From: CAYNRG01 sp047973125
Lineage (GTDB): Bacteria > Bacillota_I > Bacilli_A > Erysipelotrichales > Erysipelotrichaceae
Assembly: GCA_047973125.1 (NCBI GenBank)
Contig: JBKEBK010000024.1
Location: 186,001 to 250,000 of the forward strand
Length of the DNA stretch: 64,000 nt
Direction: 5' to 3'
Part shown: positions 32,615 through 41,516 of the stretch, piece by piece
How the letters are laid out: each line of letters begins with the position of its first letter
Numbering within the stretch: the stretch's first letter is position 1
Position numbers and translations under genes: made by a program
Notes under the pieces: generated by a model
Database searches by the model: none
Told to the model about the DNA's origin: nothing
What the model saw: only the letters and a program-made list of their open reading frames with translations

Positions 32615-34177
32615 CTAATCTTTCTCCATTACATGAATATCTTCAGGATCAAATACTAAGCCAACCTTCTCTTGTTCCTTCTTATAATCAGTAGTATGGA
32701 CGATAAATTCTCGACCTTTTGTTGAGAACTTAATTGGATATATTCCTTCTTTTATATTTTCATCATCAAAATCATATCGAACATCATATATCTCGACAAC
32801 ACTATCATCTTCTAAAGACCATGCTGTTGCATTAGCCCACATTTTTAGATCAGTATCTAAAGCTACACTCTCTTTTATTTCACTTACAGTCTTATAAAAA
32901 TCAAAAGCTTGTACTGCCTCTTCTTTACTAGCATCTTCAGTATATACAGGATCAACTACTGTAATATCAATTGTAATTGATGTTTGTTTAGCAGTTTCAA
33001 AAGTACACTTGTAAACTCCCGGCTTATTTTTAACATCAAATGTAACCTTGCTAATACCAACATCTTCATCATCAAAATTCCACGCTTGAGCATTGGCTCT
33101 ACCAATTACATCAGCATCTTCAAGTGATTCAACATCTTCTTGATCCATATAAAAGTTACTTGCACTAATTTTCTCATTAGCTTCATCATTAACAATATCA
33201 CGATCACCAAGCACATGCATATTTACAGTCTTTGAAGTACCTGAAACTGTTTCTACAACAATCTCATAATGTACACCTTTAAACAAAGTAGATACAACTT
33301 CACCATTTAGTAAGCCTTGATTTCTTTTTACTAGTTGAATATCTTCTGGACGTATTACAATGTCCACTTCTTCATTTGGTTTAAACCCATGATCTACACA
33401 GGTATATTTTTTATCATCAAATTTAACTACATAATCACTAATCATTTGTCCATCAATAATATTTGAATCACCTATAAAGTTAGCAACATATTCATTTACA
33501 GGTTCATTGTAGATTTCTGTAGGTGTTCCTATTTGTACAATTTCGCCCTGTTTCATAACAACTATTTTATCACTCATTGTAAGTGCTTCTTCTTGATCAT
33601 GAGTAACAAAAATAAAGGTAATTCCAACCTCTTGTTGAATTTGCTTTAATTCTTGTTGCATTTCTTTTCTAAGTTTCAAATCTAATGCACCAAGCGGCTC
33701 ATCTAAAAGAAGTACTTTAGGCTCATTAACTAAAGCTCTAGCAATAGCAACACGCTGTTGTTGTCCACCAGATAATAATGTAACATCACGTTTTGCATAA
33801 CCCTCAAGCCCCACAAGACTTAGCATCCTTGTAACTTTTTGTTCAATAATATCTTTAGACATTTTCTTTATTTTTAAGCCAAAAGCGATATTATCATAAA
33901 CATTTAAATGTGGAAATAATGCATACTTTTGGAAAACAGTATTTAAATTTCTTTGATAAGCAGGTACTTTAGCAATATCTTGATTATCAAAAATGATGGC
34001 CCCAGATGTTGGTTCTAAAAACCCAGCAAGAATTCTTAAAAGTGTTGTTTTACCACAACCTGATGGACCAAGTAATGTCACAAATTCATTCTCATAAATA
34101 TCTAAATTTACACCCTTTAATACAATTTGTTTGTCAAATGACTTAACAATATTTTGAAACTGTATAAGTTTTTTCAT
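32615..34177 (-). CDS. potA: Spermidine/putrescine ABC transporter ATPase PotA with a duplicated insert
   Basis: 520 residues against about 350-380 for typical PotA. Residues 1-240 are a standard ATPase: GPSGCGKT (37-44), LSGGQ (135-139), VLLLDEP (155-161) and H-loop His193. TOBE begins near 270 (VDIVIRPEDIQLV). After HVLGD (about 321) the domain is interrupted and resumes only at EKVGLVFDPEDIHVME (503-518). The insert has two related units: NAQAWNFDDEDVGISKVTFD...GVYKCTFE (about 362-410) and NATAWSLEDDSVVEIYDVRYD...GIYPIKFS (about 449-497). They look like duplicated beta-sandwich domains of unknown role, probably regulatory. Operon: XRE-cupin gene, then potA, B, C, D. Confidence 0.93.
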   Translation of the reverse strand: MKKLIQFQNIVKSFDKQIVLKGVNLDIYENEFVTLLGPSGCGKTTLLRILAGFLEPTSGAIIFDNQDIAKVPAYQRNLNTVFQKYALFPHLNVYDNIAFGLKIKKMSKDIIEQKVTRMLSLVGLEGYAKRDVTLLSGGQQQRVAIARALVNEPKVLLLDEPLGALDLKLRKEMQQELKQIQQEVGITFIFVTHDQEEALTMSDKIVVMKQGEIVQIGTPTEIYNEPVNEYVANFIGDSNIIDGQMISDYVVKFDDKKYTCVDHGFKPNEEVDIVIRPEDIQLVKRNQGLLNGEVVSTLFKGVHYEIVVETVSGTSKTVNMHVLGDRDIVNDEANEKISASNFYMDQEDVESLEDADVIGRANAQAWNFDDEDVGISKVTFDVKNKPGVYKCTFETAKQTSITIDITVVDPVYTEDASKEEAVQAFDFYKTVSEIKESVALDTDLKMWANATAWSLEDDSVVEIYDVRYDFDDENIKEGIYPIKFSTKGREFIVHTTDYKKEQEKVGLVFDPEDIHVMEKD

Positions 34178-34189
34178 AGCTTCCCCCTC

Positions 34190-34729
34190 TTAAAATATTG
34201 GTGGTGTACAAACCCACAATACCTTTGCAATTTCTTTTGATTCATTTTTTAAATAGTGATCTCTATCACCCTTTATATAAAATGTCTCACCTTTTTTTAC
34301 TACTAGACCTTTTGAATCATTACCAAAATACAACTTAACCTTACCAGATAATATATATCCAAATTCTTCACCTTCATGAGGTACAACCTTCTGACTCTCA
34401 CCATTTAATCGTAGTTCTAGTAAAATTGGTTCCATCTCATTTTTTTGTGCATTTGGAATAATCCAATTAATACAGGACTCACTCTTTTCATCTTTAAAAA
34501 AATCATCCTTAGTGAATATTATCTTTTCATCAGTCTCTTCTTTAAAGAATTTAGCCATAGACAAACCTAATGCCTCAGAAATATCTTGAAGAGTTTGAAT
34601 TGATGGAGACGTCAAGTTTCTTTCTAATTGTGATAGAAATCCCTTTGTAAGTTCACAACGACTAGCCAGTTCTTCTAGTGTAAGATTATTTTTATTTCTT
34701 AACTGTTTTATGCGATGACCGATATCCAT
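34190..34729 (-). CDS. XRE-type helix-turn-helix regulator with cupin domain (pot operon)
   Basis: 179 residues from ATG 34729 (ribosome site GGGGG). Residues 1-62 are an XRE helix-turn-helix (MDIGHRIKQLRNKNNLTLEELA). The rest is a cupin barrel with VPHEGEEFGYILSGKVKLYFG and KKGETFYIKGDRDHYLKNES. Such proteins (PuuR type) sense polyamines or similar ligands. It lies 13 bp upstream of potA and probably controls the operon and itself. An inverted repeat at 34742-34762 is the likely operator. The in-frame extension to 34762 is not conserved. Confidence 0.9.
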   Translation of the reverse strand: MDIGHRIKQLRNKNNLTLEELASRCELTKGFLSQLERNLTSPSIQTLQDISEALGLSMAKFFKEETDEKIIFTKDDFFKDEKSESCINWIIPNAQKNEMEPILLELRLNGESQKVVPHEGEEFGYILSGKVKLYFGNDSKGLVVKKGETFYIKGDRDHYLKNESKEIAKVLWVCTPPIF

Positions 34730-34741
34730 AAAAACCCCCTT

Positions 34742-34762
34742 TTGTTTAGTAATAGTAAACAA
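34742..34762. promoter_or_regulatory. Candidate operator of the pot operon
   Basis: Arms TTGTTTA and TAAACAA, seven bases apart, lie directly upstream of the regulator gene and its ribosome site. This is where an autoregulatory XRE dimer would bind. The function is inferred. Confidence 0.45.
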
Positions 34763-34840
34763 CTTGTTTTAAATTAATAAACCCTTTTTTATTATACTCA
34801 CTACTAAAAAAAAATCAATATATATTTTAAAAAAAATAAA

Positions 34841-34865
34841 AAAAATCGATTAATATCGATTTCAT
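34841..34865 (-). terminator. Intrinsic terminator of nagB
   Basis: AAATCGAT (34843-34850) and ATCGATTT (34855-34862) with a four-base loop; on the minus strand a T-rich run follows just after the nagB stop at 34868. Confidence 0.75.
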
Positions 34866-34867
34866 TT

Positions 34868-35596
34868 TTATTTTAATTTACTTGCTGCAGCTTTATCCAC
34901 AATTACAACTACATCATTATGATCTCTAAGAGCAGTAGCTGGACACTCTTCACTAACGTTTCCTTTTATCATTTCATAGACTGCATCGGCCTTTGATACA
35001 CCTGAGGCAACAAGTAAAATCTTTTTTGCTCTTTTTATTGTTTTTATACCCATTGTTATTGCCTCTGTTGGAACATCCTCAAGTTTATCAAAAAATCTAG
35101 CATTATCTTCTCTTGTTTTATCCTTCAAAGTAACAATATGAGTTGTACTATCAAATGAAGTACCTGGTTCATTAAATCCAATGTGACCATTTCCACCAAT
35201 TCCTAGCAGTTGAATATCAATGTTATATTTGCTTAATTCATCTTCATATTTATCACACTCTTTTTCAATATCTGAACTATAACCTATTGGAAGGTGAATG
35301 TTTTCTTCTTTAATATCTAATCCATTGAATAAATTTTCATGCATGAATGTATGATAAGTTTGTGAATGATCTCTTTTTAAACCGATATATTCATCTAAAT
35401 TAAATGTCACAACATTACTGTAGCTTGTTCCATTCTCTTTATGATCTGCGATCATATTCTTATATAATCCACATGGACTTGAACCTGTCGCTAAACCTAA
35501 TACTGGTTGTTCTTTACTGGTAATAACTTCTTTCATTATTTTAAATGCTTCTTTACTAACCTCTTCATAATTCTCAACTTCTATAACTTTAATCAT
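34868..35596 (-). CDS. nagB: Glucosamine-6-phosphate deaminase
   Basis: 242 residues. VTFNLDEYIGLKRDHSQTYH and LLGIGGNGHIGFNEPG are NagB signatures, with the catalytic Asp (of NLDEY) and His region intact. It converts glucosamine 6-phosphate to fructose 6-phosphate and ammonia, linking amino-sugar uptake to glycolysis. It follows the aldose-1-epimerase-like gene by about 40 bp. No nagA is present. Confidence 0.97.
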   Translation of the reverse strand: MIKVIEVENYEEVSKEAFKIMKEVITSKEQPVLGLATGSSPCGLYKNMIADHKENGTSYSNVVTFNLDEYIGLKRDHSQTYHTFMHENLFNGLDIKEENIHLPIGYSSDIEKECDKYEDELSKYNIDIQLLGIGGNGHIGFNEPGTSFDSTTHIVTLKDKTREDNARFFDKLEDVPTEAITMGIKTIKRAKKILLVASGVSKADAVYEMIKGNVSEECPATALRDHNDVVVIVDKAAASKLK

Positions 35597-35635
35597 AATT
35601 CTCTCCTTTTTTATTATTAAACTTTAACATAAATC

Positions 35636-36481
35636 TCAGTAAATTTCTATTCCCAATGATGAAATAAAACTTTTGTTTGGTGATAAATTAATTGTCCCTT
35701 CTCTTTCACTAAAAGATTTATTACTTTCGCTAAAATCTCCATGTCCATGCCATGGTTCAATACAAATAAATTTTGCATATTTATTTGGTGTTGGTGTCCA
35801 AAAAGCAAGCCATCTATAACCAACAACATCAACCTTAACCCCATGTACTCCATCGGTTAGTTGAACTGTAGATGATGAGGCATTTTCAAAACAAAGAGTT
35901 TCATTCTCTTCAAATATTGGATAGTTAAGTTCAATAACTTTCTCATTAGCTAAATTAAATGGTCCACATAATCCTTTTAGTGTTTCATTATTACTAAATT
36001 CTAAACGATAGTCTTCAAATTTCTTTTCTTTTTCAAAAGGACAATTAAATGCTGGATGAAGACCAAAGCTAAAGGGCATATCTCTTTCTGATTTGTTTTC
36101 AATTTTATATAAAACATTCACTTTACTTCCTTTAAGTCTATATTCTACAGTAAGTTTAAACTTAAATGGATATCTTAAAAGTGTCTCTTCATTACTTTCA
36201 AATGAATAAATTAAGCAATCATCACTGATACTTTCTAAATTAAATTCAGTATATCTTACTAAACCGTGATTATTCATTTTATATACAGTATCATCAATAA
36301 AATACTCTTTACTCCATGTATTTCCAATTATTGGGAAAAGTATCGGAGAAATACCACTCCAGTATTTTTCATTACCATCCCACATATGTTCAATTGAAGT
36401 TTCTTTATTGTATAAACTTATAATTTGAGCACCTTTTTTTTCAACTTCAATTTTTATTTTATCATTTTCCAAAATAGCCAT
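35636..36481 (-). CDS. Aldose 1-epimerase family protein (LacX/YeaD-like)
   Basis: 281 residues. NHGLVRYTEF, SFGLHPAFNCPF and FICIEPWHGHGD carry the conserved His and Glu residues of the galactose mutarotase superfamily. It probably interconverts alpha and beta anomers of a sugar or sugar phosphate. The gene is 40 bp upstream of nagB on the same strand, so an amino-sugar or hexose phosphate is likely. The exact substrate is unknown. Confidence 0.88.
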   Translation of the reverse strand: MAILENDKIKIEVEKKGAQIISLYNKETSIEHMWDGNEKYWSGISPILFPIIGNTWSKEYFIDDTVYKMNNHGLVRYTEFNLESISDDCLIYSFESNEETLLRYPFKFKLTVEYRLKGSKVNVLYKIENKSERDMPFSFGLHPAFNCPFEKEKKFEDYRLEFSNNETLKGLCGPFNLANEKVIELNYPIFEENETLCFENASSSTVQLTDGVHGVKVDVVGYRWLAFWTPTPNKYAKFICIEPWHGHGDFSESNKSFSEREGTINLSPNKSFISSLGIEIY

Positions 36482-36536
36482 TTTTTTCTCCTTGATTATA
36501 AAAAATTAAAACAAAAATAATAGAAATTTATTTCTA

Positions 36537-37460
36537 TTATTCAAATAAATCAGTTGATAAATATCTTTCTCCAGTATCACATAGTAATACCACAATATTT
36601 TTATCTTTGTATTCTTCTTGTTTAGCAAATTCAATTGCCGCATTCATTACTGCTCCACTTGATGGACCTACTAAAATACCTTCAGTTTTAGCTAACATGC
36701 GAACTGTGTCTTTTGCATCTTTATAGCTCACTGGCAAAATTTCATCAACAACGTTAGGGTCGAAATTAAGTGGTACAAATCCCGCTCCAATTCCTTCAAT
36801 TTTATGAGTCCCGACTGAACCATTTGAAAGAGTTGATGACTCCTTTGGTTCAACTGCAATAATTTTAACATCTCTTATTTCTTTCTTCAGTGCCCTTGCA
36901 ACTCCACTAATTGTTCCACCAGTTCCAACTCCAGCAATAAAAACATCAATTTTAGCTAAAAGGTCATCAAGTATCTCTTGACCTGTTGTTTTTTTGTGAA
37001 TATCTGGGTTATTTGGATTTTCAAATTGTGATGGAATATAAGAATTCTCAATTGATTCAAAAAGTTCATTAGCCTTTTTAATAGCTCCACTCATCCCATC
37101 TTCACCACATACAATTTCCAGTTTTGCACCAAAGGCTTTTATGAGTCTTTTGCGCTCTGCACTTGCTGAATCAGGCATTACGATTATACACTTTAAATTT
37201 AACGAAGCACAACAAAGTGCTAAGCCAATACCAGTGTTTCCACTAGTCGCCTCTATAATTGTAGTATCATTATCAATTTCACCATTATTCAATGCTTCTC
37301 GAAGCATGTTTAATGCAATTCTATCCTTTACACTTGATCCAGGATTAAAAAACTCTAACTTTGCATAAATATTGGCTTTAAGCCCAAATTCATTTTTTAA
37401 ATTTTCACACTTTACCATTGGAGTAGATCCAATTGTATCCGTTATTTTATTATATAACAT
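36537..37460 (-). CDS. cysK: Cysteine synthase (O-acetylserine sulfhydrylase)
   Basis: 307 residues. NPGSSVKDRIAL holds the PLP lysine, EATSGNTGIGLA is the substrate-binding loop, and GVGTGGTISGVARAL binds PLP phosphate. It makes cysteine from O-acetylserine and sulfide. The divergent neighbour is cysE, which makes O-acetylserine. The two share a 99 bp promoter region. Confidence 0.96.
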   Translation of the reverse strand: MLYNKITDTIGSTPMVKCENLKNEFGLKANIYAKLEFFNPGSSVKDRIALNMLREALNNGEIDNDTTIIEATSGNTGIGLALCCASLNLKCIIVMPDSASAERKRLIKAFGAKLEIVCGEDGMSGAIKKANELFESIENSYIPSQFENPNNPDIHKKTTGQEILDDLLAKIDVFIAGVGTGGTISGVARALKKEIRDVKIIAVEPKESSTLSNGSVGTHKIEGIGAGFVPLNFDPNVVDEILPVSYKDAKDTVRMLAKTEGILVGPSSGAVMNAAIEFAKQEEYKDKNIVVLLCDTGERYLSTDLFE

Positions 37461-37504
37461 ATAAAACCCTCCAAAAAAATTATAACATAATTAATATAAA
37501 ATGG

Positions 37505-37533
37505 TTGAATATTAATCTTAAATATCATATTAT
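37505..37533 (+). promoter_or_regulatory. Promoter of cysE
   Basis: TTGAAT (37505-37510) and TATTAT (37528-37533) with a 17 bp spacer, 27 bp before the ATG. AAAGGAG is the ribosome site. No T-box or known riboswitch is visible. Confidence 0.6.
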
Positions 37534-37559
37534 TTAATAACCGACAAAGGAGAATTAAA

Positions 37560-38081
37560 ATGTTTGAAGATATTACAATGCAAATACAACATATAAAAAG
37601 AAGTGATCCTGCTGCTCGTAACACCTTTGAAATAATACTATTATATCCAAGTATTCATGCAGTTTTACTACATCGTTTATCGAACCTATTATATAGATTT
37701 AAATTAATTTTTATATCACGTCTTATTTCACAACTTGGAAGATTTTTAACAGGAATTGAAATTCACCCAAAAGCAAACATTGGAAAAGGCTTGTTTATTG
37801 ATCACGGAATGGGTGTTGTTATTGGCGAGACCTCTATTATAAAAAATAACGTTAAAATATATCATGGTGTAACCTTGGGAGCCGTAAAAAATACAGAAGA
37901 CAAAAGACACCCAACTATAATGGATGACGTTATTATTGGTGCTAACGCTACAGTTCTAGGAAATATCACTATTGGAGAAAACTCTACAATTGGTGCCGGG
38001 GCAGTTGTTGTAAAAGATGTCCCACCTAACTCAGTTGCAACAGGAATACCAGCTAAGGTAGTTAATAAAACTACCCTATAA
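37560..38081 (+). CDS. cysE: Serine O-acetyltransferase (short form)
   Basis: 173 residues, the short CysE lacking most of the N-terminal extension. HPKANIGKGLFIDHGMGVVIGET and GVTLGAVKN are left-handed beta-helix hexapeptide repeats with the catalytic His region. It makes O-acetylserine from serine and acetyl-CoA, the substrate of the divergent cysK product. Confidence 0.95.
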   Translation: MFEDITMQIQHIKRSDPAARNTFEIILLYPSIHAVLLHRLSNLLYRFKLIFISRLISQLGRFLTGIEIHPKANIGKGLFIDHGMGVVIGETSIIKNNVKIYHGVTLGAVKNTEDKRHPTIMDDVIIGANATVLGNITIGENSTIGAGAVVVKDVPPNSVATGIPAKVVNKTTL

Positions 38082-38322
38082 TGTATTTCAGTTGTAACTT
38101 TTTTTATTAGTATTTAAATACATAAAAATGAGAAAAATTATGTCATTAATCAAAGTGATTGTTGCAGAAAATTTTGTAAATAAAAAAAATTAATATTCGA
38201 AGTATTGTGTGCCTACATACTTAAGAAGATACATTTAAGACATTATCAATATTGATTCAGAAAGCGGTTTGCCTTATAGAAAGTGTAGAATAAAGGGAGA
38301 TATAAAATCATGGAGGTTACTT

Positions 38323-38463
38323 ATGAAAGTAAACAAAAAGTATATAGGAATTAGTATTTGCTTTGGAATACTTTTTGGTATAGCATTTGATAATTTAGCC
38401 TTAGGTATCGCCTTGGGCGCTATATACGTGGCAGTTGTTTATTATATTAATAAAGATAAATAG
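38323..38463 (+). CDS. 46-residue membrane peptide
   Basis: MKVNKKYIGISICFGILFGI starts a 46-residue protein with two short hydrophobic, glycine-rich helices (about 8-22 and 26-40, with FGIAFDNLALGIALGAIY). GGAGG lies six bases before the ATG at 38323, and a stem at 38469-38500 follows. Its family is unknown; small glycine-zipper-like membrane peptides of this type occur widely in Bacilli. The longer in-frame start at 38269 has no ribosome site. Confidence 0.55.
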   Translation: MKVNKKYIGISICFGILFGIAFDNLALGIALGAIYVAVVYYINKDK

Positions 38464-38468
38464 TTTTA

Positions 38469-38501
38469 TAAAAGCCTCGATAATAAAATCGAAGCTTTTA
38501 A
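38469..38501. terminator. Bidirectional terminator between the 46-aa gene and patB
   Basis: TAAAAGC-C-TCGAT and ATCGA-A-GCTTTTA arms (one mismatch) with an AATAAA loop lie between convergent genes. Confidence 0.65.
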
Positions 38502-38514
38502 ATATAATTAATTT

Positions 38515-39726
38515 CTAGTCTTTAAACACATGTTTATGTAAGCGATCAAAGGCTTCTTTTACACGAGAAAGTGGTAATGCTACATTCATTCTAATATGAC
38601 ATGGACCATGGAACATTCTTCCATCTTGCCAAGCAACTCCCACATCATTTCCAAGTTTTTGTAAGTCTTCAATTGTCATATTATGTTTTTCGCACCATTT
38701 AGTACAGTCAATAAACAACATATATGTACCCTCAGGTTTTGAAACTTCAATACCTTCAAAGTGTTTATCGATATAATCACAGGCATAATTTACATTTTCA
38801 GTGATTACTTCACATAATTCATCTACCCATTGATGACCTTCAGGTTTATAAGCACCTATTTGAGCATGCATTGAAAGAACGTTTTGATTATTATAATGTG
38901 ATAAAGATGACTCCTTTATAACCCTATCTTTTAACCATTTATTATATATAATATGATAACTACCAACTAAACCAGCTAAGTTAAAGGTTTTTGATGGCGC
39001 ATAAACTGCAATTGTTCTTTGCTTAGCATCTTCAGAAATTGATTGAACTGGAATATGTTTATAACCAGTAATAATAATATCTGACCAAATTTCATCGGAT
39101 ATAACATAGACACCATGCTTCTTAAACAATTCCATAGCTTTTTCAACTTCCCATCTTTCCCAAACTCTTCCACATGGATTGTGTGGTGAACAGAAAACTG
39201 TAGCATGGATATTATTTTTAATAATCTTTTTTTCCATATCTTCATAGTCCATACGATAAATTCCTTTTTCATCTTTAACTAATGAACTGTGAACAATATT
39301 ATAACCACCATTTTCAAGTGACATAGTAAAACCAATATAAGTTGGTGAATGAAGTAGTACATTATCACCTTGTGAGCAGATAACACCTAACCCACTCATT
39401 ACTCCACCCAACACTCCATTCTCATAACCAATATTCTCTGGTTTAATCCCACTTACACCATTTCTTTTTTCATGCCATGTAGCGATAGAATTAAAGTATT
39501 CTTTGGTTGGCATAAAGTATCCAAAAATTGGATGTTTAACTCTTTCTGTAATTGCTTCAGTTATTGTTGGTACTGTTGTAAAGTTCATATCAGCTACCCA
39601 CATAGGAATTAAATCAAAACCCTCTTTTGGTTTGCTAGGAGCAAATTCTGGGATTGTACCAACTCCATCTATAGCAATAGCATCTTTTCCTTTTCTATCT
39701 AAGATAGAAGTAAAATCATATTTCAT
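38515..39726 (-). CDS. patB: PatB/MalY-type pyridoxal-phosphate C-S lyase
   Basis: 403 residues. APSKTFNLAGLVGSYHII holds the PLP lysine, VISDEIWSDIII is the Asp that contacts the ring nitrogen, and CSPHNPCGRVW is conserved in MalY/PatB. These enzymes cleave cystathionine or cysteine S-conjugates to a thiol, pyruvate and ammonia. Next to cysK/cysE, a sulfur amino-acid role is likely. Alternative: an aminotransferase of the same fold. Confidence 0.9.
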   Translation of the reverse strand: MKYDFTSILDRKGKDAIAIDGVGTIPEFAPSKPKEGFDLIPMWVADMNFTTVPTITEAITERVKHPIFGYFMPTKEYFNSIATWHEKRNGVSGIKPENIGYENGVLGGVMSGLGVICSQGDNVLLHSPTYIGFTMSLENGGYNIVHSSLVKDEKGIYRMDYEDMEKKIIKNNIHATVFCSPHNPCGRVWERWEVEKAMELFKKHGVYVISDEIWSDIIITGYKHIPVQSISEDAKQRTIAVYAPSKTFNLAGLVGSYHIIYNKWLKDRVIKESSLSHYNNQNVLSMHAQIGAYKPEGHQWVDELCEVITENVNYACDYIDKHFEGIEVSKPEGTYMLFIDCTKWCEKHNMTIEDLQKLGNDVGVAWQDGRMFHGPCHIRMNVALPLSRVKEAFDRLHKHVFKD

Positions 39727-39758
39727 AGTTAATCTCCTTTTTTATTATTTTATTCTAA

Positions 39759-39869
39759 TTAGTTTGTAAGCTCAAGTGCTCTATTTGCAATCTCTTCTCT
39801 TTTACGTATTAAATCTTCTTTTTTAACTGCTCCTCGTTTTAACTGAATTATTGAGAAAAGAAGACATTT
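39759..39869 (-). pseudogene. Possible 3' remnant of a lost gene
   Basis: An open minus-strand frame of 36 codons ends in TAA and reads, in part, IIQLKRGAVKKEDLIRKREE followed by IANRALELTN. It has no start codon or ribosome site and is cut by an in-frame TAA at 39870-39872. The amphipathic, charged composition looks like the end of a real protein. I cannot name the family. It lies between the pduL terminator and patB. Confidence 0.3.
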
Positions 39870-39883
39870 TTAGTTTTGCATAA

Positions 39884-39918
39884 AAAAAGAATTAATCATC
39901 AAAATTAATTCTTTTTTA
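39884..39918 (-). terminator. Intrinsic terminator of pduL
   Basis: AAAAAGAATTAAT and ATTAATTCTTTTT form a 13-bp stem just after the pduL stop on the minus strand, followed by a T run. Confidence 0.8.
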
Positions 39919-39920
39919 AA

Positions 39921-40493
39921 TTATCTAACAATTTCGCCTTTTGTACATCCTTTAATACCGGCTGCATTTGCTTCATCAGTATCAATATGCATAGCAAGCG
40001 CATAAGAATCAGAAACACGAATTACAGTGTCTCCAAATATAGTTTCTCTATCTTCTGATTCCACCTTAACATTAACAATGTCACCATTTTTAACATTATA
40101 TGTTTCTGCATCCTTACTAGTCATATGTACATGTCTTTTAGCAGCGATTACTCCTTTATCAACAGTAACCTCTCCCTTAGGCCCAACAATAGTTATTCCC
40201 ATGGTTCCTTCAATATTACCAGATTCTCTGATCTTTGCTTCAACACCAAGAACTCTAGCATCAGTTAGTGATAGTTCTAACTGTGTTTCTTTTCTTGTTG
40301 GTCCTAAAATTGTAACATTCATTTCTGAACGACTTCCTTTAACACAAACTTTTTCTTCACAAGCAAATTGATTTGGCTGTGATAAATCTTTTTTTGGAGT
40401 TAACTCATAACCTTCTCCAAACAATGTTTCTAAATCTTTTTTTGATAAGTGAATATGTCTTGCTGAGATTTCAACAATAAATTTTTCTGCCAT
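39921..40493 (-). CDS. pduL: Phosphate propanoyl/acetyltransferase PduL
   Basis: 191 residues from ATG 40493, with GAAGG seven bases upstream; an upstream ATG at 40511 lacks a ribosome site. ISARHIHLS and AAKRHVHM are the two zinc-binding PduL motifs. It exchanges CoA and phosphate on acetyl or propionyl groups, giving acetyl-phosphate for ATP formation. No microcompartment genes or ackA are in the window, so it probably replaces Pta in acetate metabolism. Confidence 0.95.
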   Translation of the reverse strand: MAEKFIVEISARHIHLSKKDLETLFGEGYELTPKKDLSQPNQFACEEKVCVKGSRSEMNVTILGPTRKETQLELSLTDARVLGVEAKIRESGNIEGTMGITIVGPKGEVTVDKGVIAAKRHVHMTSKDAETYNVKNGDIVNVKVESEDRETIFGDTVIRVSDSYALAMHIDTDEANAAGIKGCTKGEIVR

Positions 40494-40560
40494 ATTATAC
40501 CTTCTTTCCATTTATATTATATTATTATATCTGGACTTATTCAACCATTCTAAGGTATAT

Positions 40561-41400
40561 TTAATAGTTTATAATTATTCCGCCATCCATAGCATAAAAA
40601 GTTGTTAGTCCCTTACACTTAAAAATCGTTATATTTGCATTAGGAAATTCTGCTAATATCTTTTCTTTAATATACAAGGCACTTTCTTCATTATTACAAT
40701 GATGTATTCTAATTTTCTTATCGTTAAGATCTTTAGCATTCGCCATCATTTCAACCATCTTATTATAAGTAGACTTAATTCCTCTAACTTTTTTTACAAC
40801 TTCTATTTTACCCTCTTCAGTATTTGAACAAATTAATCTTATATTTAATGTTTTAGCAATAGTACCTGCAAGATTACTCATTCTTCCAGTTTTAATTAAA
40901 TTTTCATAACTACCCATTGTAAATATAATGTCTATTTCTTTATTATATTTTTCTAATTCAGAAACAACCTCATTAAAACTTAAATTATTCTCAATTAATT
41001 CAAGAGCTTTTTCCATCATTAAGACTAAATGACCACCAACAGACTTTGTATCACAAACAAATATGTTCTTACTAGGATTATCATTTAAAACTAAATCTTT
41101 AGCCATTCTAGCACTGTTGAAAGTGCCAGATAATCCACCAGTAAGAGTAAAACATAAAACATTGTCTGATTTAGAAAATCCATTTACAAAATCACCTGGT
41201 GATGGACATGCTGTTTGAGATGCCTTTTTATTATCACTTATTCCTTTAATTAACTGTGCTACATCAATATTATCATCATCAACAAATTCTTTATCTTCTG
41301 CAATTATTTTCAAAGGTGCAACTGTAAAATCAACACCAATATCAGTAAAGTCTTTTTCTTTTAAATCACTTCCACTATCAACTACTATACCCCACTTCAT
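40561..41400 (-). CDS. DegV family fatty-acid-binding protein
   Basis: 279 residues. WGIVVDSGSDL, TACPSPGDF and LTGGLSGTFNSA form the DegV lipid-binding pocket. DegV (FakB-like) proteins bind a fatty acid and present it to the kinase FakA for entry into phospholipid. No FakA gene is nearby. The gene is divergent from the DUF1836 gene. Confidence 0.93.
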   Translation of the reverse strand: MKWGIVVDSGSDLKEKDFTDIGVDFTVAPLKIIAEDKEFVDDDNIDVAQLIKGISDNKKASQTACPSPGDFVNGFSKSDNVLCFTLTGGLSGTFNSARMAKDLVLNDNPSKNIFVCDTKSVGGHLVLMMEKALELIENNLSFNEVVSELEKYNKEIDIIFTMGSYENLIKTGRMSNLAGTIAKTLNIRLICSNTEEGKIEVVKKVRGIKSTYNKMVEMMANAKDLNDKKIRIHHCNNEESALYIKEKILAEFPNANITIFKCKGLTTFYAMDGGIIINY

Positions 41401-41516
41401 AAAAAAAATCCTCCATCTAGTTTACAATACTATATTATAATATATTTAATTCTATGTCAACTAGTATCGATTTTTATATAAGCTTATGTTATACTATAGA
41501 ATAAGAGGTGAATTTT

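Noticed and set aside
39921..40511. Bacterial microcompartment locus suggested by PduL
   Set aside because: There are no shell proteins or signature enzymes nearby; PduL often serves as an ordinary phosphotransacetylase in related bacteria.
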